DNA of 64,000 bases from Bacteroidaceae bacterium (GCA_017552435.1 JAFZPZ010000019.1:1-64000), one strand, 5' to 3'. Counted from the first letter of the stretch, positions 8,801-18,989 are shown. Notes: generated by a model not told the origin, from the sequence alone. Translations and numbers: made by a program.

Positions 8801-8890
8801 AGAGATTAGTGATTAGAGATAAGAGAAAAAGAACAAAAACAGCAAGAAGACGAAAATAATTCTTTATTCTTCATTCTTCATTCTTCATTT
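8801..8890. repeat. AT-rich repeat tracts between divergent promoters
   Basis: Two short tracts: ATTAGAGATTAGTGATTAGAG (8800-8820 region) and a perfect heptamer series ATTCTTC (8859-8888) ending at the mutA -7 box, where it replaces the usual -33 sequence. Confidence 0.6.
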
Positions 8891-8895
8891 TTTTG

Positions 8896-8903
8896 TATCT
8901 TTG
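8896..8903 (+). promoter_or_regulatory. -7 box for mutA-mutB
   Basis: TATCTTTG 50 bp upstream of the mutA ATG; the -33 position is occupied by the ATTCTTC repeat and has no TTTG. Confidence 0.65.
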
Positions 8904-8953
8904 CGTGCTATTAAGCGTAAACAAACACATTATATATTTTTTTTATTAACATT

Positions 8954-10804
8954 ATGGCAGATAGTAAAGAAAAACTCTTTTCTGATTTTACCGCCCCCAG
9001 CCGTCAGGAATGGCGCGATAAGATTGAGGTGGACCTCAAGGGTGCGGACTATCAGAAGAAAATGGTGTGGAGAACCAACGAGGGCTTCAGCATGGAGCCT
9101 TTCTACCTGAAGGAGGATGTAGATAAGCTGCCGCTTGTCAATGCTCTCCCAGGCGAGTTCCCCTACGTGCGCGGCAACAAGGCCGCCGACAATGAATGGT
9201 ATGTCCGTCAGGACATCAAGTGCGAATGTCCAAAAGAGGCTAACGCAAAGGCCCTGGACATCCTGAACAAGGGTGTGACCAGTCTCGGCTTCCGCATCCC
9301 CTCGGAGAAAATCAGCGCAGAATACATCGAGACGCTGCTTGAAGGCATTTACGTGGATTGCGTCGAGCTGAACTTCATGACTTGCCAATGCAAGTCGCTC
9401 GAACTGGCTCAGATTCTTGCGGCTTATTTCCAGAAGAAAGGTGCTGACGCCCAGAAGGTTGAGGGTAGCATCAGTTTCGACCCCCTGGAGAAGATGCTCA
9501 TGAAGGGTAAGGACACAACCGAAGCGCTCGCAAATGCAAAGGCTATCGTCGAGACCTTCGCCTCCTATCCCAAGTTCCGGCCCATTGCCGTGAATGCCTA
9601 CAAGCTCACAAACGCTGGTGCCTATAGCTATCAGGATCTCGGCTATGCCCTCGCATGGGGCAACGAATATCTGGCTGAGCTGACAGAAGCCGGCGTTGCT
9701 CCCGAACTTGCTGCACAAAGCATCAAGTTCAACCTGGGCATCAACGGCGTCTATTTCATGGAGATTGCCAAGATTCGTGCTGCTCGTATGCTTTGGGCTC
9801 AGATTGTCAGCCAATATACCTCTGACAAGGAAAGCGCCAAGATGCATATCTGTGCCGTTACGACGACCTACAACCAGACGCTTTTCGACAGCTACGTCAA
9901 CATGCTTCGTAGTCAGACAGAGGCTATGTCGGCTGCTCTCGGCGGCGTTGAAAGCATCGTCGTAACACCTTTCGACGAGCCTTACGAAGTTCCTACAGAG
10001 TTTGCAGAACGCATCGCCCGTAACCAACAACTGCTCCTTAAGGACGAGTGCCACTTCGACCGCATGGTGGATGTAGCAGGTGGTTCCTACTTCATCGAGG
10101 AGTTGACCTCAGCATTGGCAGCTCAGGCTTGGAAGCTCTTCCTCGCTGTTGAGGAAGAAGGCGGCTTCCTGACTGCTGCAAAGGCAGGTTCCGTACAGAA
10201 CACTATCAACGAAACCAACGCCACCCGTCACAGTAATGCAGACAAGCGCAAGGAGTTCCTGCTTGGTACCAACCAATTCCCCAACTTCACGGAGAAGAGC
10301 GAGGGCAAAGAGCCAATCGAGTGCTGCTGCAAGAATAGCTGCGGTTGCGAGAGCACCATTCCTGCCATCAAGACATCCCGTCTGGCAAGTGACTTTGAGG
10401 CTCTGCGTCTCAAGACAGAGAAAGCTGCAAAGGTTCCTGTCGCATTCATGCTGACCATCGGCAATCTGGCTATGCGTCAGGCTCGTGCTCAGTTCAGTTG
10501 CAACTTCCTCGCTGCCGCCGGTTATCAGGTTATCGACAACCTTGGCTTCAAGACAGTTGAAGAAGGTGTTGACGCAGCCCTTGCCGCAGGAGCCGACATC
10601 ATTGTGATTTGCTCCAGCGACGATGAGTATGCTGAGTATGCCATCCCTGCCTTCAAGTATCTGAACGGTCGTGCCCTCTACGTCGTAGCAGGTGCTCCCG
10701 CTTGCACAGACGACCTCAAGGCAGCAGGCATTGAGAACTTTATTCATGTTAGGTCTAACCAGCTTGAGACTCTCAAGGAGTACAACGCTAAACTCGGAAT
10801 CTGA
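8954..10804 (+). CDS. mutA: Methylmalonyl-CoA mutase, small (beta) subunit
   Basis: A 616-residue non-catalytic subunit of heterodimeric methylmalonyl-CoA mutase, which interconverts succinyl-CoA and (R)-methylmalonyl-CoA. A TIM-barrel half (~60-400, with [21 protein letters not shown] and [18 protein letters not shown]) is followed by a flavodoxin-like C-terminal domain (~490-616). That domain lacks the cobalamin-ligating DxHxxG, as expected for the small subunit. Oddity: a Cys-rich segment, [11 protein letters not shown] (~456-466), sits in the linker between the domains, with six cysteines in eleven residues. The gene is followed after 2 bp by mutB, an obligate operon pairing. Confidence 0.95.
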   Translation: MADSKEKLFSDFTAPSRQEWRDKIEVDLKGADYQKKMVWRTNEGFSMEPFYLKEDVDKLPLVNALPGEFPYVRGNKAADNEWYVRQDIKCECPKEANAKALDILNKGVTSLGFRIPSEKISAEYIETLLEGIYVDCVELNFMTCQCKSLELAQILAAYFQKKGADAQKVEGSISFDPLEKMLMKGKDTTEALANAKAIVETFASYPKFRPIAVNAYKLTNAGAYSYQDLGYALAWGNEYLAELTEAGVAPELAAQSIKFNLGINGVYFMEIAKIRAARMLWAQIVSQYTSDKESAKMHICAVTTTYNQTLFDSYVNMLRSQTEAMSAALGGVESIVVTPFDEPYEVPTEFAERIARNQQLLLKDECHFDRMVDVAGGSYFIEELTSALAAQAWKLFLAVEEEGGFLTAAKAGSVQNTINETNATRHSNADKRKEFLLGTNQFPNFTEKSEGKEPIECCCKNSCGCESTIPAIKTSRLASDFEALRLKTEKAAKVPVAFMLTIGNLAMRQARAQFSCNFLAAAGYQVIDNLGFKTVEEGVDAALAAGADIIVICSSDDEYAEYAIPAFKYLNGRALYVVAGAPACTDDLKAAGIENFIHVRSNQLETLKEYNAKLGI

Positions 10805-10806
10805 TT

Positions 10807-12975
10807 ATGGCACGCAAATCATTTAAAGATATAGACATTTACGCTGGCATCCAACAAAAGAATGGCCAGCAGTGGCAAAAGGAGAATGGCATCACTGCCA
10901 ACTGGAAGACAGCCGAGCAGATTGACATTCAACCCGTTTATACAAAGGAAGATCTCGAGGGCATGGAGCACCTGAACTTCGCAGCCGGTATTCCTCCCTT
11001 CCTTCGCGGTCCGTACAGCATGATGTACCCCTTCCGCCCGTGGACAATCCGCCAGTACGCCGGTTTCTCTACGGCAGAGGAATCCAATGCCTTCTATCGT
11101 AGGAACCTTGCTTCAGGTCAGAAAGGTCTGTCCGTAGCCTTCGACCTTCCCACACATCGTGGCTACGACCCCGACAACCAGCGTGTTGTTGGCGATGTTG
11201 GTAAGGCTGGCGTAAGCATCTGCTCACTGGAGAACATGAAGGTTCTTTTCGACGGCATCCCCTTGAACAAGATGTCCGTCTCTATGACGATGAACGGTGC
11301 CGTGCTGCCCGTTCTGGCCTTCTACATCAACGCAGGCCTGGAGCAAGGCGCACAGTTGGAAGAGATGGCAGGTACCATCCAGAACGACATTCTGAAGGAG
11401 TTCATGGTGCGTAACACCTACATCTACCCACCAGCATTCTCCATGAAGATTATTGCCGACATCTTCGAGTTCACTTCTCAGAAGATGCCTAAGTTCAACT
11501 CTATCTCCATCTCCGGCTATCACATGCAGGAGGCTGGTGCAACGGCCGACATCGAGTTGGCTTACACCCTGGCCGACGGTATGGACTATCTGCGTGCAGG
11601 TATCAATGCCGGTATCGATGTGGATGCTTTCGCTCCTCGTCTCAGCTTCTTCTGGGCCATCGGTGTGAACCACTTCATGGAGATTGCCAAGATGCGTGCA
11701 GGCCGTCTGCTGTGGGCAAAGATTGTGAAGAGCTTCGGAGCAAAGAACCCGAAATCAATGGCTCTGCGTACCCACTCACAGACCTCCGGTTGGTCACTCA
11801 CAGAGCAAGACCCCTTCAACAACGTCGGCCGTACTTGTATCGAGGCGATGGCTGCCGTATTGGGTCACACCCAGAGCTTGCACACCAACGCCCTCGACGA
11901 AGCTATCGCTCTACCAACGGACTTCAGCGCCCGTATTGCCCGTAACACGCAGATTTACATTCAGAATGAGACACAAGTCTGCAAGCATATTGACCCATGG
12001 GCTGGTTCCTACTATGTGGAGAAACTCACTTACGAGCTATACCATAAGGCTTGGGAACACATCCAGGAGATAGAGAAGCTGGGCGGTATGGCAAAGGCCA
12101 TCGAGACCGGTCTGCCCAAGATGCGTATCGAGGAAGCTTCGGCACGCACACAGGCTCGCATCGACAGCGGTGTCCAAACCATCGTCGGTGTGAACAAGTA
12201 CCGTCTTGAGCACGAAGATCCCATCGACATCCTCGAGATTGACAACACCGCAGTACGTCTGCAACAGGAAGCATCTCTGAAGGAACTCAGGGCAAAGCGC
12301 GACGAAGCTCAGGTGAAGAAAGACCTCGAAGCCATCACAGAATGCGTTCGCGAGTTCAACGAGGGCAAGAAGAGCAAGGACAATCTGCTCGATCTGGCAG
12401 TTCGTGCTGCAGGCCATCGTGCCACTTTGGGTGAGATAAGTGATGCCTGCGAGGCAATCGTAGGCCGTTACAAAGCAGTAATCAGAACTATTTCAGGCGT
12501 GTATAGAAGTGAAAGCAAGAACGACAAGCTCTTCGACAAGGCTTGTGAAATGACCGACGAGTTTGCCAAGAAGAATGGTCGTCGTCCTCGTATCATGGTT
12601 GCCAAGATGGGTCAGGACGGTCACGACCGCGGTGCAAAGGTAGTCGCTACGGGTTATGCCGACTGTGGCTTCGACGTGGATATGGGACCGCTGTTCCAGA
12701 CGCCAGCCGAAGCAGCCCGTCAGGCAGTAGAGAATGACGTAGATATCGTAGGAGCCAGCTCTTTGGCAGCAGGCCACAAGACCCTCATTCCTCAGCTCAT
12801 CGAAGAGTTGAAGAAGCTGGACCGCGAGGACATCATGGTGATTGCCGGTGGTGTCATCCCTGCACAGGACTACGACTTCCTCTACCAGGCAGGTGTTGCA
12901 GCCATCTTCGGCCCCGGCACTCCTGTCCCCTACTCTGCTGTTGAGATGATGAAGATTCTCATGGGCGAGGAGTAA
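10807..12975 (+). CDS. mutB: Methylmalonyl-CoA mutase, large (alpha, catalytic) subunit
   Basis: A 722-residue catalytic subunit binding adenosylcobalamin. The TIM barrel contains [18 protein letters not shown] (CoA/substrate entry), [12 protein letters not shown] and the [10 protein letters not shown] active-site stretch. The C-terminal cobalamin domain has the base-off motif D604-x-H606-x-x-G609 ([10 protein letters not shown]) and later GASSLAAGH and VIAGGVIP. It works with the adjacent small subunit in propionate/succinate metabolism. Neither the epimerase nor a MeaB-type chaperone is in the window. A strong hairpin terminator follows at 13005-13044. Confidence 0.97.
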   Translation: MARKSFKDIDIYAGIQQKNGQQWQKENGITANWKTAEQIDIQPVYTKEDLEGMEHLNFAAGIPPFLRGPYSMMYPFRPWTIRQYAGFSTAEESNAFYRRNLASGQKGLSVAFDLPTHRGYDPDNQRVVGDVGKAGVSICSLENMKVLFDGIPLNKMSVSMTMNGAVLPVLAFYINAGLEQGAQLEEMAGTIQNDILKEFMVRNTYIYPPAFSMKIIADIFEFTSQKMPKFNSISISGYHMQEAGATADIELAYTLADGMDYLRAGINAGIDVDAFAPRLSFFWAIGVNHFMEIAKMRAGRLLWAKIVKSFGAKNPKSMALRTHSQTSGWSLTEQDPFNNVGRTCIEAMAAVLGHTQSLHTNALDEAIALPTDFSARIARNTQIYIQNETQVCKHIDPWAGSYYVEKLTYELYHKAWEHIQEIEKLGGMAKAIETGLPKMRIEEASARTQARIDSGVQTIVGVNKYRLEHEDPIDILEIDNTAVRLQQEASLKELRAKRDEAQVKKDLEAITECVREFNEGKKSKDNLLDLAVRAAGHRATLGEISDACEAIVGRYKAVIRTISGVYRSESKNDKLFDKACEMTDEFAKKNGRRPRIMVAKMGQDGHDRGAKVVATGYADCGFDVDMGPLFQTPAEAARQAVENDVDIVGASSLAAGHKTLIPQLIEELKKLDREDIMVIAGGVIPAQDYDFLYQAGVAAIFGPGTPVPYSAVEMMKILMGEE

Positions 12976-13004
12976 AGGACTCTCCCCAAGAGAGCATAAA
13001 AGAA

Positions 13005-13050
13005 GAACCCCTTTCACCGATAGCAAAAACGGTGGAGGGGGTTCCTCTTT
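13005..13050 (+). terminator. Intrinsic terminator after mutAB
   Basis: A 15-bp stem (GAACCCCTTTCACCG with CGGTGGAGGGGGTTC, three G-T or T-A internal pairs) with a 10-base A-rich loop, followed by CTCTTTGTT. It lies between mutB and the convergent panD. Confidence 0.85.
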
Positions 13051-13074
13051 GTTATAATATTGAAACCGATATAA

Positions 13075-13416
13075 TCAGAGACGATTGTTCTTTGGGAAAA
13101 CAACTTTGGGTTTGAAGGAACGAGCCTCCTCGAAGTCCATGAGTGCGTATGATATAATGATAACCGTATCGCCCACTAATACCTTGCGGGCAGCGGCACC
13201 ATTCAGGCAGATACAGCCCGAGCCACGCTCGCCGCGAATAACATAAGTCTCGAAACGCTCACCATTGTTGTTGTTCACTACCTGGACCTTCTCTCCGGCA
13301 ATGAGGCCCGCTGCATCCATCAAATCCTCGTCGATGGTGATGCTGCCCATGTAGTTGAGGTTCGCCTCGGTCACTGTGACCATGTGCAACTTTGATTTCA
13401 ATACTTCTATCATCAT
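13075..13416 (-). CDS. panD: Aspartate 1-decarboxylase
   Basis: A 113-residue pyruvoyl enzyme converting L-aspartate to beta-alanine for pantothenate synthesis. The self-cleavage Gly-Ser pair is present (NYMGSITID), as are the conserved [13 protein letters not shown] and GAAARKV segments. The length is normal for PanD. The start [10 protein letters not shown] matches the usual family N-terminus. It begins 2 bp after the panC stop, so the two genes are transcriptionally coupled from the panC promoter. Confidence 0.96.
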   Translation of the reverse strand: MMIEVLKSKLHMVTVTEANLNYMGSITIDEDLMDAAGLIAGEKVQVVNNNNGERFETYVIRGERGSGCICLNGAAARKVLVGDTVIIISYALMDFEEARSFKPKVVFPKNNRL

Positions 13417-13418
13417 GG

Positions 13419-14261
13419 CTACTTGTATCTAATATGGTCGATGAGTCGGATGGGCTTAGCGCCGCAGAAAACAGTAATGCAACCCACAATGCCCGGCGCA
13501 TCGTCCCAGGATGTCACATCTGCGAGGCTTTCTCCATCTACAATGCTGAAATACTGCACTGTAAGTCCGGGAATTTTGTTGATTTCCTCGACAACATAAT
13601 CGTGTGTCTGTTGCACCGTCAAGTCAAGTGAACGGCTCTCGTTCAGGATGCGGTAAATGTTAGCCGCCGTAATCTTCTCTTCATCAGAAAGTAAAGCATT
13701 GCGACTGCTCAGCGCCAATCCGTCGCTCTGACGGACAACTGGGCACGGTACAATCTCCAGTTTGAAACCGAGGTCATCTACCATACGACGAATGACGGCA
13801 ATCTGCTGATAGTCCTTTTCGCCGAAATAGGCACGATCGGGTTCAACATACGAAAAAAGTTTACTTACAATCTGGCACACACCATTAAAGTGACCGGGAC
13901 GCATAGCACCTTCCATAACACTATCGGTGGGAGGATAACTGAACTGGCGGGTATCCGGTTCCGGGTAGATTTCCTTTACGGACGGCGCAAATGCAATATC
14001 AGCACCGCACTCCTCTAGCAATTGGCAATCTGCCTCAAGTGTGCGCGGATAACGTTCCAGATCCTTTGGATCATTGAACTGGGTTGGGTTGAGAAAAATG
14101 CTGACAACGGTAAAATCATTCTCTTTTACACTTCTCCTGACAAGTGAAGCATGTCCCTCGTGTAAAGCGCCCATCGTAGGAACCAAGCCAATGCTCTTTC
14201 CCTCCTTGCGACACGAAGTGAGACACTCACGGAGCATATTGATTTTGCTTATTATTTTCAT
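13419..14261 (-). CDS. panC: Pantothenate synthetase
   Basis: A 280-residue ATP-dependent ligase joining pantoate and beta-alanine. The start at 14261 ([13 protein letters not shown]) is chosen because the -7 box at 14282-14289 lies upstream of it but inside the longer reading frame. Visible motifs: [14 protein letters not shown] (HIGH-like nucleotide site), [13 protein letters not shown] and [10 protein letters not shown] (KMSKS-like loop). It precedes panD in the same operon. The upstream DNA is divergent with a glycogen-synthase-like gene and contains an AT-rich repeat. Confidence 0.97.
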   Translation of the reverse strand: MKIISKINMLRECLTSCRKEGKSIGLVPTMGALHEGHASLVRRSVKENDFTVVSIFLNPTQFNDPKDLERYPRTLEADCQLLEECGADIAFAPSVKEIYPEPDTRQFSYPPTDSVMEGAMRPGHFNGVCQIVSKLFSYVEPDRAYFGEKDYQQIAVIRRMVDDLGFKLEIVPCPVVRQSDGLALSSRNALLSDEEKITAANIYRILNESRSLDLTVQQTHDYVVEEINKIPGLTVQYFSIVDGESLADVTSWDDAPGIVGCITVFCGAKPIRLIDHIRYK

Positions 14262-14281
14262 GTCATACACAGAAAAACATG

Positions 14282-14289
14282 CAAAGGTA
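14282..14289 (-). promoter_or_regulatory. -7 box of panC-panD
   Basis: TACCTTTG on the minus strand, 20 bp before the panC ATG; the -33 region is an AT-rich repeat with no clear TTTG. Confidence 0.65.
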
Positions 14290-14292
14290 CGA

Positions 14293-14331
14293 ATTAATTC
14301 ACAATTCATAATTCACAATTCATAATTATTT
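14293..14331. repeat. AT-rich direct repeat tract
   Basis: Alternating AATTCACAATTCATAATTCACAATTCATAATT heptamers occupy the position where the panC -33 element would be expected. Confidence 0.65.
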
Positions 14332-14372
14332 TGTGTTTTTCCTCTAAAAAGTGTGAAAATGAGCAGATTTTC

Positions 14373-14403
14373 ATTGTAAATTGGAAAAATAATCGTAACT
14401 TTG
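14373..14403 (+). promoter_or_regulatory. Promoter of the glycogen-synthase-like gene
   Basis: ATTG (14373-14376), 19 bp spacer, TAACTTTG (14396-14403), 24 bp before the ATG. Confidence 0.7.
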
Positions 14404-14427
14404 CACAGCTATTATAGCATATAAAAG

Positions 14428-15261
14428 ATGACTAAAGCCAAGAAGATACTCTTCGTCACGCAAGAGATGCTGCCTTTTGTGCCCGAGTCCGACATAGCTC
14501 AAATGAGCAGATACCTGCCTCAGGCAGTTCAGGAAAAGAGCAGGGAGATACGCTCTTTCATGCCTAAATGGGGCACCATTAACGAGCGGCGTAATCAACT
14601 GCACGAAGTCATCAGGCTGAGCGGCATGAATATTGTCGTGGACGACACGGATCATCCTCTCGTTATCAAGGTGGCAAGTATCACTGCTGCCAGGATGCAA
14701 ATTTATTTCATCGACAATGATGATTACTTTGTAGGACGCAACATGGCGATGGATGCCGCAGGCAAAGAGTATGAGGACAATGCAGATCGTGCAGTTTTCT
14801 TTGCACGCGGCGTGTTGGAGACTATCAAGAAGCTTAAATGGTCACCCGATATCATCCACTGCATGGGTTGGATGAGCAGTTTTCTCCCTCTCTACATCAA
14901 GACAGCTTATACAGAAGAGCCCTCTTTTCGTGATTGCAAGGTCATCTATACACCCTTTGCACAGGCCCTCACATCACCTGTTCCAGCAAACTTGGACGGC
15001 ATCATCGCCTTCCGAGGCACCACAATATCAGCCGTAAGAGGTCTGGGGGAAAAGAGACTTGTGCCTATGCTCAACAAATTGGGCATTAAGTATGCCGACG
15101 GCATTGGTTTCTTGGCAGAGGATGAAGAACTCCAGATGTATGCGGAAGGACTGGGGAAACCCTGTCAGCAGCCTGTTGACATAGAGGAGTACGGCATCTA
15201 CTACCCCACTTTCTATGATACCGTCTGGAACATTGGGCGGGTGGAAGAAGAGGAACAGTAG
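14428..15261 (+). CDS. Glycogen/starch synthase-like protein, N-terminal GT5 domain only
   Basis: A 277-residue cytoplasmic protein resembling the N-terminal Rossmann domain of GT5 glycogen/starch synthases: KKILFVTQEMLPFVPESDIA at the start, DDYFVGRN, and DIIHCMGWMSSFLPLYIKT, corresponding to the family HxHDW.. region. Full glycogen synthases are about 480 residues. The C-terminal nucleotide-sugar-binding domain is absent, and there is no second frame downstream to supply it. Short GT5-like proteins divergent from panC occur in other Bacteroidales as far as I recall, so this is probably a stable family rather than a broken gene. Catalysis is doubtful. Confidence 0.75.
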   Translation: MTKAKKILFVTQEMLPFVPESDIAQMSRYLPQAVQEKSREIRSFMPKWGTINERRNQLHEVIRLSGMNIVVDDTDHPLVIKVASITAARMQIYFIDNDDYFVGRNMAMDAAGKEYEDNADRAVFFARGVLETIKKLKWSPDIIHCMGWMSSFLPLYIKTAYTEEPSFRDCKVIYTPFAQALTSPVPANLDGIIAFRGTTISAVRGLGEKRLVPMLNKLGIKYADGIGFLAEDEELQMYAEGLGKPCQQPVDIEEYGIYYPTFYDTVWNIGRVEEEEQ

Positions 15262-15320
15262 AGTCTAAAGTTCATAGTTTAGAGTTTAGAGTTCATAGTT
15301 TAAAGTTGAAAGTTGAAAAT
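15262..15320. repeat. AT-rich direct repeat tract that supplies a TTG start
   Basis: Tandem AGTTCATAGTTTAGAGTTTAG- and AAAGTTGAAAGTTGAAAAT-type heptamers. The last GTTGAAA copy supplies the TTG initiation codon of the following gene (15313). Confidence 0.7.
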
Positions 15321-16797
15321 AAACAATTCCTTACGGGCATGGTTCACTTCCATAGCGGCCATAGCCTTCCTGCTGATAAGCTGCACTGAGGATACTGGTT
15401 CACTGGGAGTATATCCGCAGGAGGATGCTGTCAGCACCTCATCTGGCACATTCGATGTCATTTCATATAGCATAGCCAACAGCGACGTTCCGGCTGGCAG
15501 CACGACGTGCTACCTGGGAAAGGTCATCGACCCGGAAACGGATCAGGCCGTCACAGCCACCTTTGCCGCCCAGTTCCATACCTTCGAGAACTACACTTTC
15601 CCGGCCCGGGAATATATCGTCGGCGATAATGGCAACCATCTATGCGACTCCATCGAGATTCGTCTGTTCATCCGAAACACCTTCGGAGATAAGAACAACC
15701 CCATGAAAATTGCTGTATGGCCTCTGAGCATGAACAACGACAAGCTGCTCGAGGAATCGGACAGGCTCTTCACCAACACGGACCTTTTGCAGTATGTGGA
15801 CGATTCGGCTATCGACAAAGCGATTGCTATGAAGGTCTTCACAGCGACCGATTACATCGTGAGCGAGGCCCAACGCACCAGCAGCAATTACTCGGACAAC
15901 GTACGCATCGTTCTGAATCAGAAATTCGGCGATGAAATTATGGAAGCATATTATAATCATCCCGAATACTTTCGAGACTCGTATTCCTTCATCCGCAATG
16001 TCTGTTCGGGTTTCCTGTTCCGCACAGTCAGCGGCATCGGCACTATGCTGAACCTCGAGGTTTGCACGATGAACCTCAACTTCCGCTTTAAAAGCGACCT
16101 TTATCCCGACTCCATAATATCAGGTTCCTGTCGGTTTGCTGCCACACCGGAGGTCATACAGAGCACTCAGTTCGAGAGTAGCGACCTATCGGAACTGATA
16201 GATACAATGAACGACGAGAAGAGCGACACCACGATGCTCAAGTCTCCGGCAGGCATCTGCACCGAACTCGTTCTGCCCATCAACGATATCTACAGCGGAC
16301 ACGAGAAAGACAGCATCAGCAGCGCTTCCCTTACCCTCTTCCGCATCAACAATCAGGATGAAGATGCCAAGGATGACGACTATGCGCTGGGTATTCCCCA
16401 GCAATTGCTGCTCGTCAGGAAACAAAACCTGGGCAGTTTCTTCGAGGAGCATCAGGTGAGCGACTCCCAACAGTCCTTCACCACATCTTTCATTCCAACC
16501 TACAACTGCTACACTTTCACAAATATCAGCCGCCTCATCTCTTATTGTCAGCATGAGAAACTGGCAGGCATGAAGGCGCTGAATATGACAGAAGAGGAAT
16601 GGGAGACCGCACATCCCGACTGGAACCATGTCGTGTTGGTACCTGTGGTTGCCACCTCGGCAACAGACACCTACGGCTACTCTTCACAGGTCTCCGTCAA
16701 CCAGGACCTGAGTCTCTGCAGCACAAAGCTTATGCGTGGTACAAAAGCCAAACCCATCAAGATGCAAGTCATCTTCAGCCGCTTTGCAGGGAAATAA
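15313..16797 (+). CDS. DUF4270 family lipoprotein
   Basis: A 494-residue secreted lipoprotein of the Bacteroidota DUF4270 family, function unknown. The signal peptide ends in a lipobox with Cys (FLLISC, about residue 24), followed by TEDTGSLGVYPQED. Start: an in-frame stop lies at 15307-15309 and no ATG occurs before the lipobox, so the TTG at 15313, inside an AT-rich repeat, is the only plausible start that keeps the basic n-region. The body is beta-rich without recognised catalytic motifs. It lies between a GT5-like gene and a small periplasmic protein, all on the plus strand. Confidence 0.82.
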   Translation: MKINNSLRAWFTSIAAIAFLLISCTEDTGSLGVYPQEDAVSTSSGTFDVISYSIANSDVPAGSTTCYLGKVIDPETDQAVTATFAAQFHTFENYTFPAREYIVGDNGNHLCDSIEIRLFIRNTFGDKNNPMKIAVWPLSMNNDKLLEESDRLFTNTDLLQYVDDSAIDKAIAMKVFTATDYIVSEAQRTSSNYSDNVRIVLNQKFGDEIMEAYYNHPEYFRDSYSFIRNVCSGFLFRTVSGIGTMLNLEVCTMNLNFRFKSDLYPDSIISGSCRFAATPEVIQSTQFESSDLSELIDTMNDEKSDTTMLKSPAGICTELVLPINDIYSGHEKDSISSASLTLFRINNQDEDAKDDDYALGIPQQLLLVRKQNLGSFFEEHQVSDSQQSFTTSFIPTYNCYTFTNISRLISYCQHEKLAGMKALNMTEEEWETAHPDWNHVVLVPVVATSATDTYGYSSQVSVNQDLSLCSTKLMRGTKAKPIKMQVIFSRFAGK

Positions 16798-16802
16798 CTC
16801 CC

Positions 16803-16836
16803 CCCATTTATTAACTTTAACTTTTCAACTTTTCAT
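16803..16836. repeat. AT-rich direct repeat tract
   Basis: TTAACTTTAACTTTTCAACTTTTCA heptamers immediately before the ATG at 16838. Confidence 0.55.
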
Positions 16837-16837
16837 A

Positions 16838-17239
16838 ATGAAACATTTCATGCTCCTCGCAGTCATGCTCATTGGCTTGGCTGTCGCTATGCCCTCGTCT
16901 GCCCTTGCCGGCAGCAAACGGGATGCACGCGTGGCATACGTCCTGAAGAACCTCAAGCTCAAGAGTGACGTTCAGGAGAAGTTCAGACCCCTGCTCGATG
17001 CCTATCTCAAAGAGCTTTCCGACCTGAAAGACCCCTACAAGAAACTGAAGGACGAACTGCAGGATGCCATCGATGCCAATAAACTCACCGCTGCACAATG
17101 CGACCAGCTCTTCGAGGCCAAGCAGAAGCAGGAGGAAAAGGAACCCGCAGTAAACCGTAAGTGGTATGCTAAGTTCAAGACTGTCCTCACTACCCAACAA
17201 GCCTACAAGGCAATGAAACTCAGCGACGACAAACTATAA
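16838..17239 (+). CDS. Small periplasmic helical protein (Spy/CpxP-like in appearance)
   Basis: A 133-residue protein. A longer in-frame reading overlaps the preceding gene, so the ATG at 16838 is preferred; it opens a clean signal peptide (MKHFMLLAVMLIGLAVAMPSSALA). The mature part is highly charged and helical, with KSDVQEKFRPLLDAYLKEL and two LT..Q-like segments (LTAAQCDQ, LTTQQAYK) reminiscent of the LTxxQ repeats of Spy/CpxP chaperones. Assignment to that family is only a resemblance. It ends 8 bp before ettA. Confidence 0.7.
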   Translation: MKHFMLLAVMLIGLAVAMPSSALAGSKRDARVAYVLKNLKLKSDVQEKFRPLLDAYLKELSDLKDPYKKLKDELQDAIDANKLTAAQCDQLFEAKQKQEEKEPAVNRKWYAKFKTVLTTQQAYKAMKLSDDKL

Positions 17240-17247
17240 TAGAATTT

Positions 17248-18942
17248 ATGGCAACGACAGACGACAAGAAGGTTATCTTCTCGATGGTTGGAGTTAGCAA
17301 AACCATCCAGCAGAATCAAAAGCAAGTCCTCAAGAACATCTACCTCTCCTTCTTCTACGGCGCCAAGATTGGCATCGTGGGCATGAACGGTGCAGGCAAA
17401 TCTACACTCATGAAGATTATTGCCGGCATCGAGCAGCAGTATCAGGGCAACGTGGTATGGAGCCCGGGCTACAGCGTCGGCTACCTGGAACAGGAACCGA
17501 AGCTCGACGACGACAAGACAGTCATCGAGGTGGTCAAGGAGGGCGTGCAGCACATCGTGGATGCCTTGACTGAATACGAGGAGATAAATCAGAAATTCGG
17601 TCTGCCCGAGTACTATGAGGACGAGGACAAGATGAACCAGCTCTTCGCCCGCCAGGGTGAGTTGCAGGACATCATCGACAGTACCGATGCCTGGAACCTG
17701 GACAGCAAGCTGGAGCGTGCGATGGACGCATTGCGCTGCCCGCCAGCCGACCAGCCAATCAGGGAACTGAGCGGCGGTGAACGCCGTCGTGTGGCACTCT
17801 GCCGACTGCTCCTTCAGAAGCCCGATGTCCTGTTGCTCGACGAGCCGACCAACCACCTTGATGCAGAGAGCATCGACTGGCTGGAACAGCACCTCACCCA
17901 ATATGAGGGCACCGTCATCGCCGTCACCCACGACCGCTACTTCCTCGACGATGTGGCCGGCTGGATTCTCGAACTCGATCGCGGCGAAGGTATTCCCTGG
18001 CAAGGGAACTATTCCTCATGGCTCGAGCAGAAGACCAAGCGCATGGAGCAGGAGGAGAAGGTGGCCAGCAAACGCCGCAAGACCCTGCAACGCGAGCTGG
18101 AATGGGTGCGTATGTCGCCCAAGGCACGTCAGGCAAAGGGAAAGGCGCGTCTGAACAGCTACGACAAACTGCTCAACGAGGAGCAGAAGGAGCGCGAGGA
18201 GAAGCTGGAAATCTTCATTCCCAACGGCCCGCGTCTCGGCAACAAGGTCATCGAGGCACACGGCGTCTGCAAAGCTTTCGGAGAGAAGCAGCTCATCAAG
18301 GACCTCAACTTCATGCTTCCACCTGGCGGCATCGTAGGCGTCATCGGTCCCAACGGCGCAGGCAAGACGACCCTCTTCCGCATGATTATGGGACTGGAGA
18401 AACCCGATGCCGGCACATTCGAGGTGGGCGAGACCGTCAAGATATCATACGTTGACCAGAGCCACGCAGACATCAAGCCCGAACTCTCCGTCTATCAGGT
18501 TATCAGCCAGGGCAACGAGCTGATGCGTATGGGCGGACACGACATCAACTGCCGCGCCTACCTGAGCCGCTTCAACTTCAGCGGTGCCGACCAGGAAAAG
18601 AAGTGCGGCGTACTCTCCGGCGGTGAGCGTAACCGTCTGCATCTGGCAATGGCGCTCAAGCAGGAAGGCAATGTGCTGCTGCTCGACGAGCCGACCAACG
18701 ACATCGATGTCAACACCTTGCGTGCCCTGGAGGAAGGCCTCGAGAACTTCGCCGGATGTGCTGTTGTCATCAGTCACGACCGCTGGTTCCTGGACCGTAT
18801 CTGCACACACATTCTCGCCTACGAAGGCGACGGCAACGTCTTCTACTTCGAAGGCAGCTACACCGACTACGAAGAGAACAAACTAAAGCGCCTCGGCCTC
18901 GAAGAACCGAAGAGGATACGATACAGGAAGCTGATGGAATAG
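17248..18942 (+). CDS. ettA: Energy-dependent translational throttle protein EttA (ABC-F ATPase)
   Basis: A 564-residue ABC-F protein with two ATP-binding cassettes and no membrane domain. Walker A: GMNGAGKST (~45-53) and GPNGAGKTT. Signature: LSGGERRRVALCRLLL and LSGGERNRLHLAMAL. Walker B: VLLLDEPTNHLDAES and VLLLDEPTNDIDVNT. A basic linker (~250-320, SKRRKTLQREL..ARQAKGKARL) separates the domains as in EttA, with a length close to the E. coli protein (555). It acts at the ribosomal E site, gating elongation according to ADP/ATP level. The start ATG lies 8 bp after the upstream small gene. Confidence 0.95.
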   Translation: MATTDDKKVIFSMVGVSKTIQQNQKQVLKNIYLSFFYGAKIGIVGMNGAGKSTLMKIIAGIEQQYQGNVVWSPGYSVGYLEQEPKLDDDKTVIEVVKEGVQHIVDALTEYEEINQKFGLPEYYEDEDKMNQLFARQGELQDIIDSTDAWNLDSKLERAMDALRCPPADQPIRELSGGERRRVALCRLLLQKPDVLLLDEPTNHLDAESIDWLEQHLTQYEGTVIAVTHDRYFLDDVAGWILELDRGEGIPWQGNYSSWLEQKTKRMEQEEKVASKRRKTLQRELEWVRMSPKARQAKGKARLNSYDKLLNEEQKEREEKLEIFIPNGPRLGNKVIEAHGVCKAFGEKQLIKDLNFMLPPGGIVGVIGPNGAGKTTLFRMIMGLEKPDAGTFEVGETVKISYVDQSHADIKPELSVYQVISQGNELMRMGGHDINCRAYLSRFNFSGADQEKKCGVLSGGERNRLHLAMALKQEGNVLLLDEPTNDIDVNTLRALEEGLENFAGCAVVISHDRWFLDRICTHILAYEGDGNVFYFEGSYTDYEENKLKRLGLEEPKRIRYRKLME

Positions 18943-18989
18943 GCCCCAGTCGTCCCGAGGGGAGGAACATTATATATTAAGGTAAAAAG

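Noticed and set aside
8954-12975. Cobalamin riboswitch upstream of the B12-dependent mutase
   Set aside because: Only 50 bp separate the -7 box from the mutA start, too short for a cobalamin aptamer, and no B12-box-like sequence is visible.
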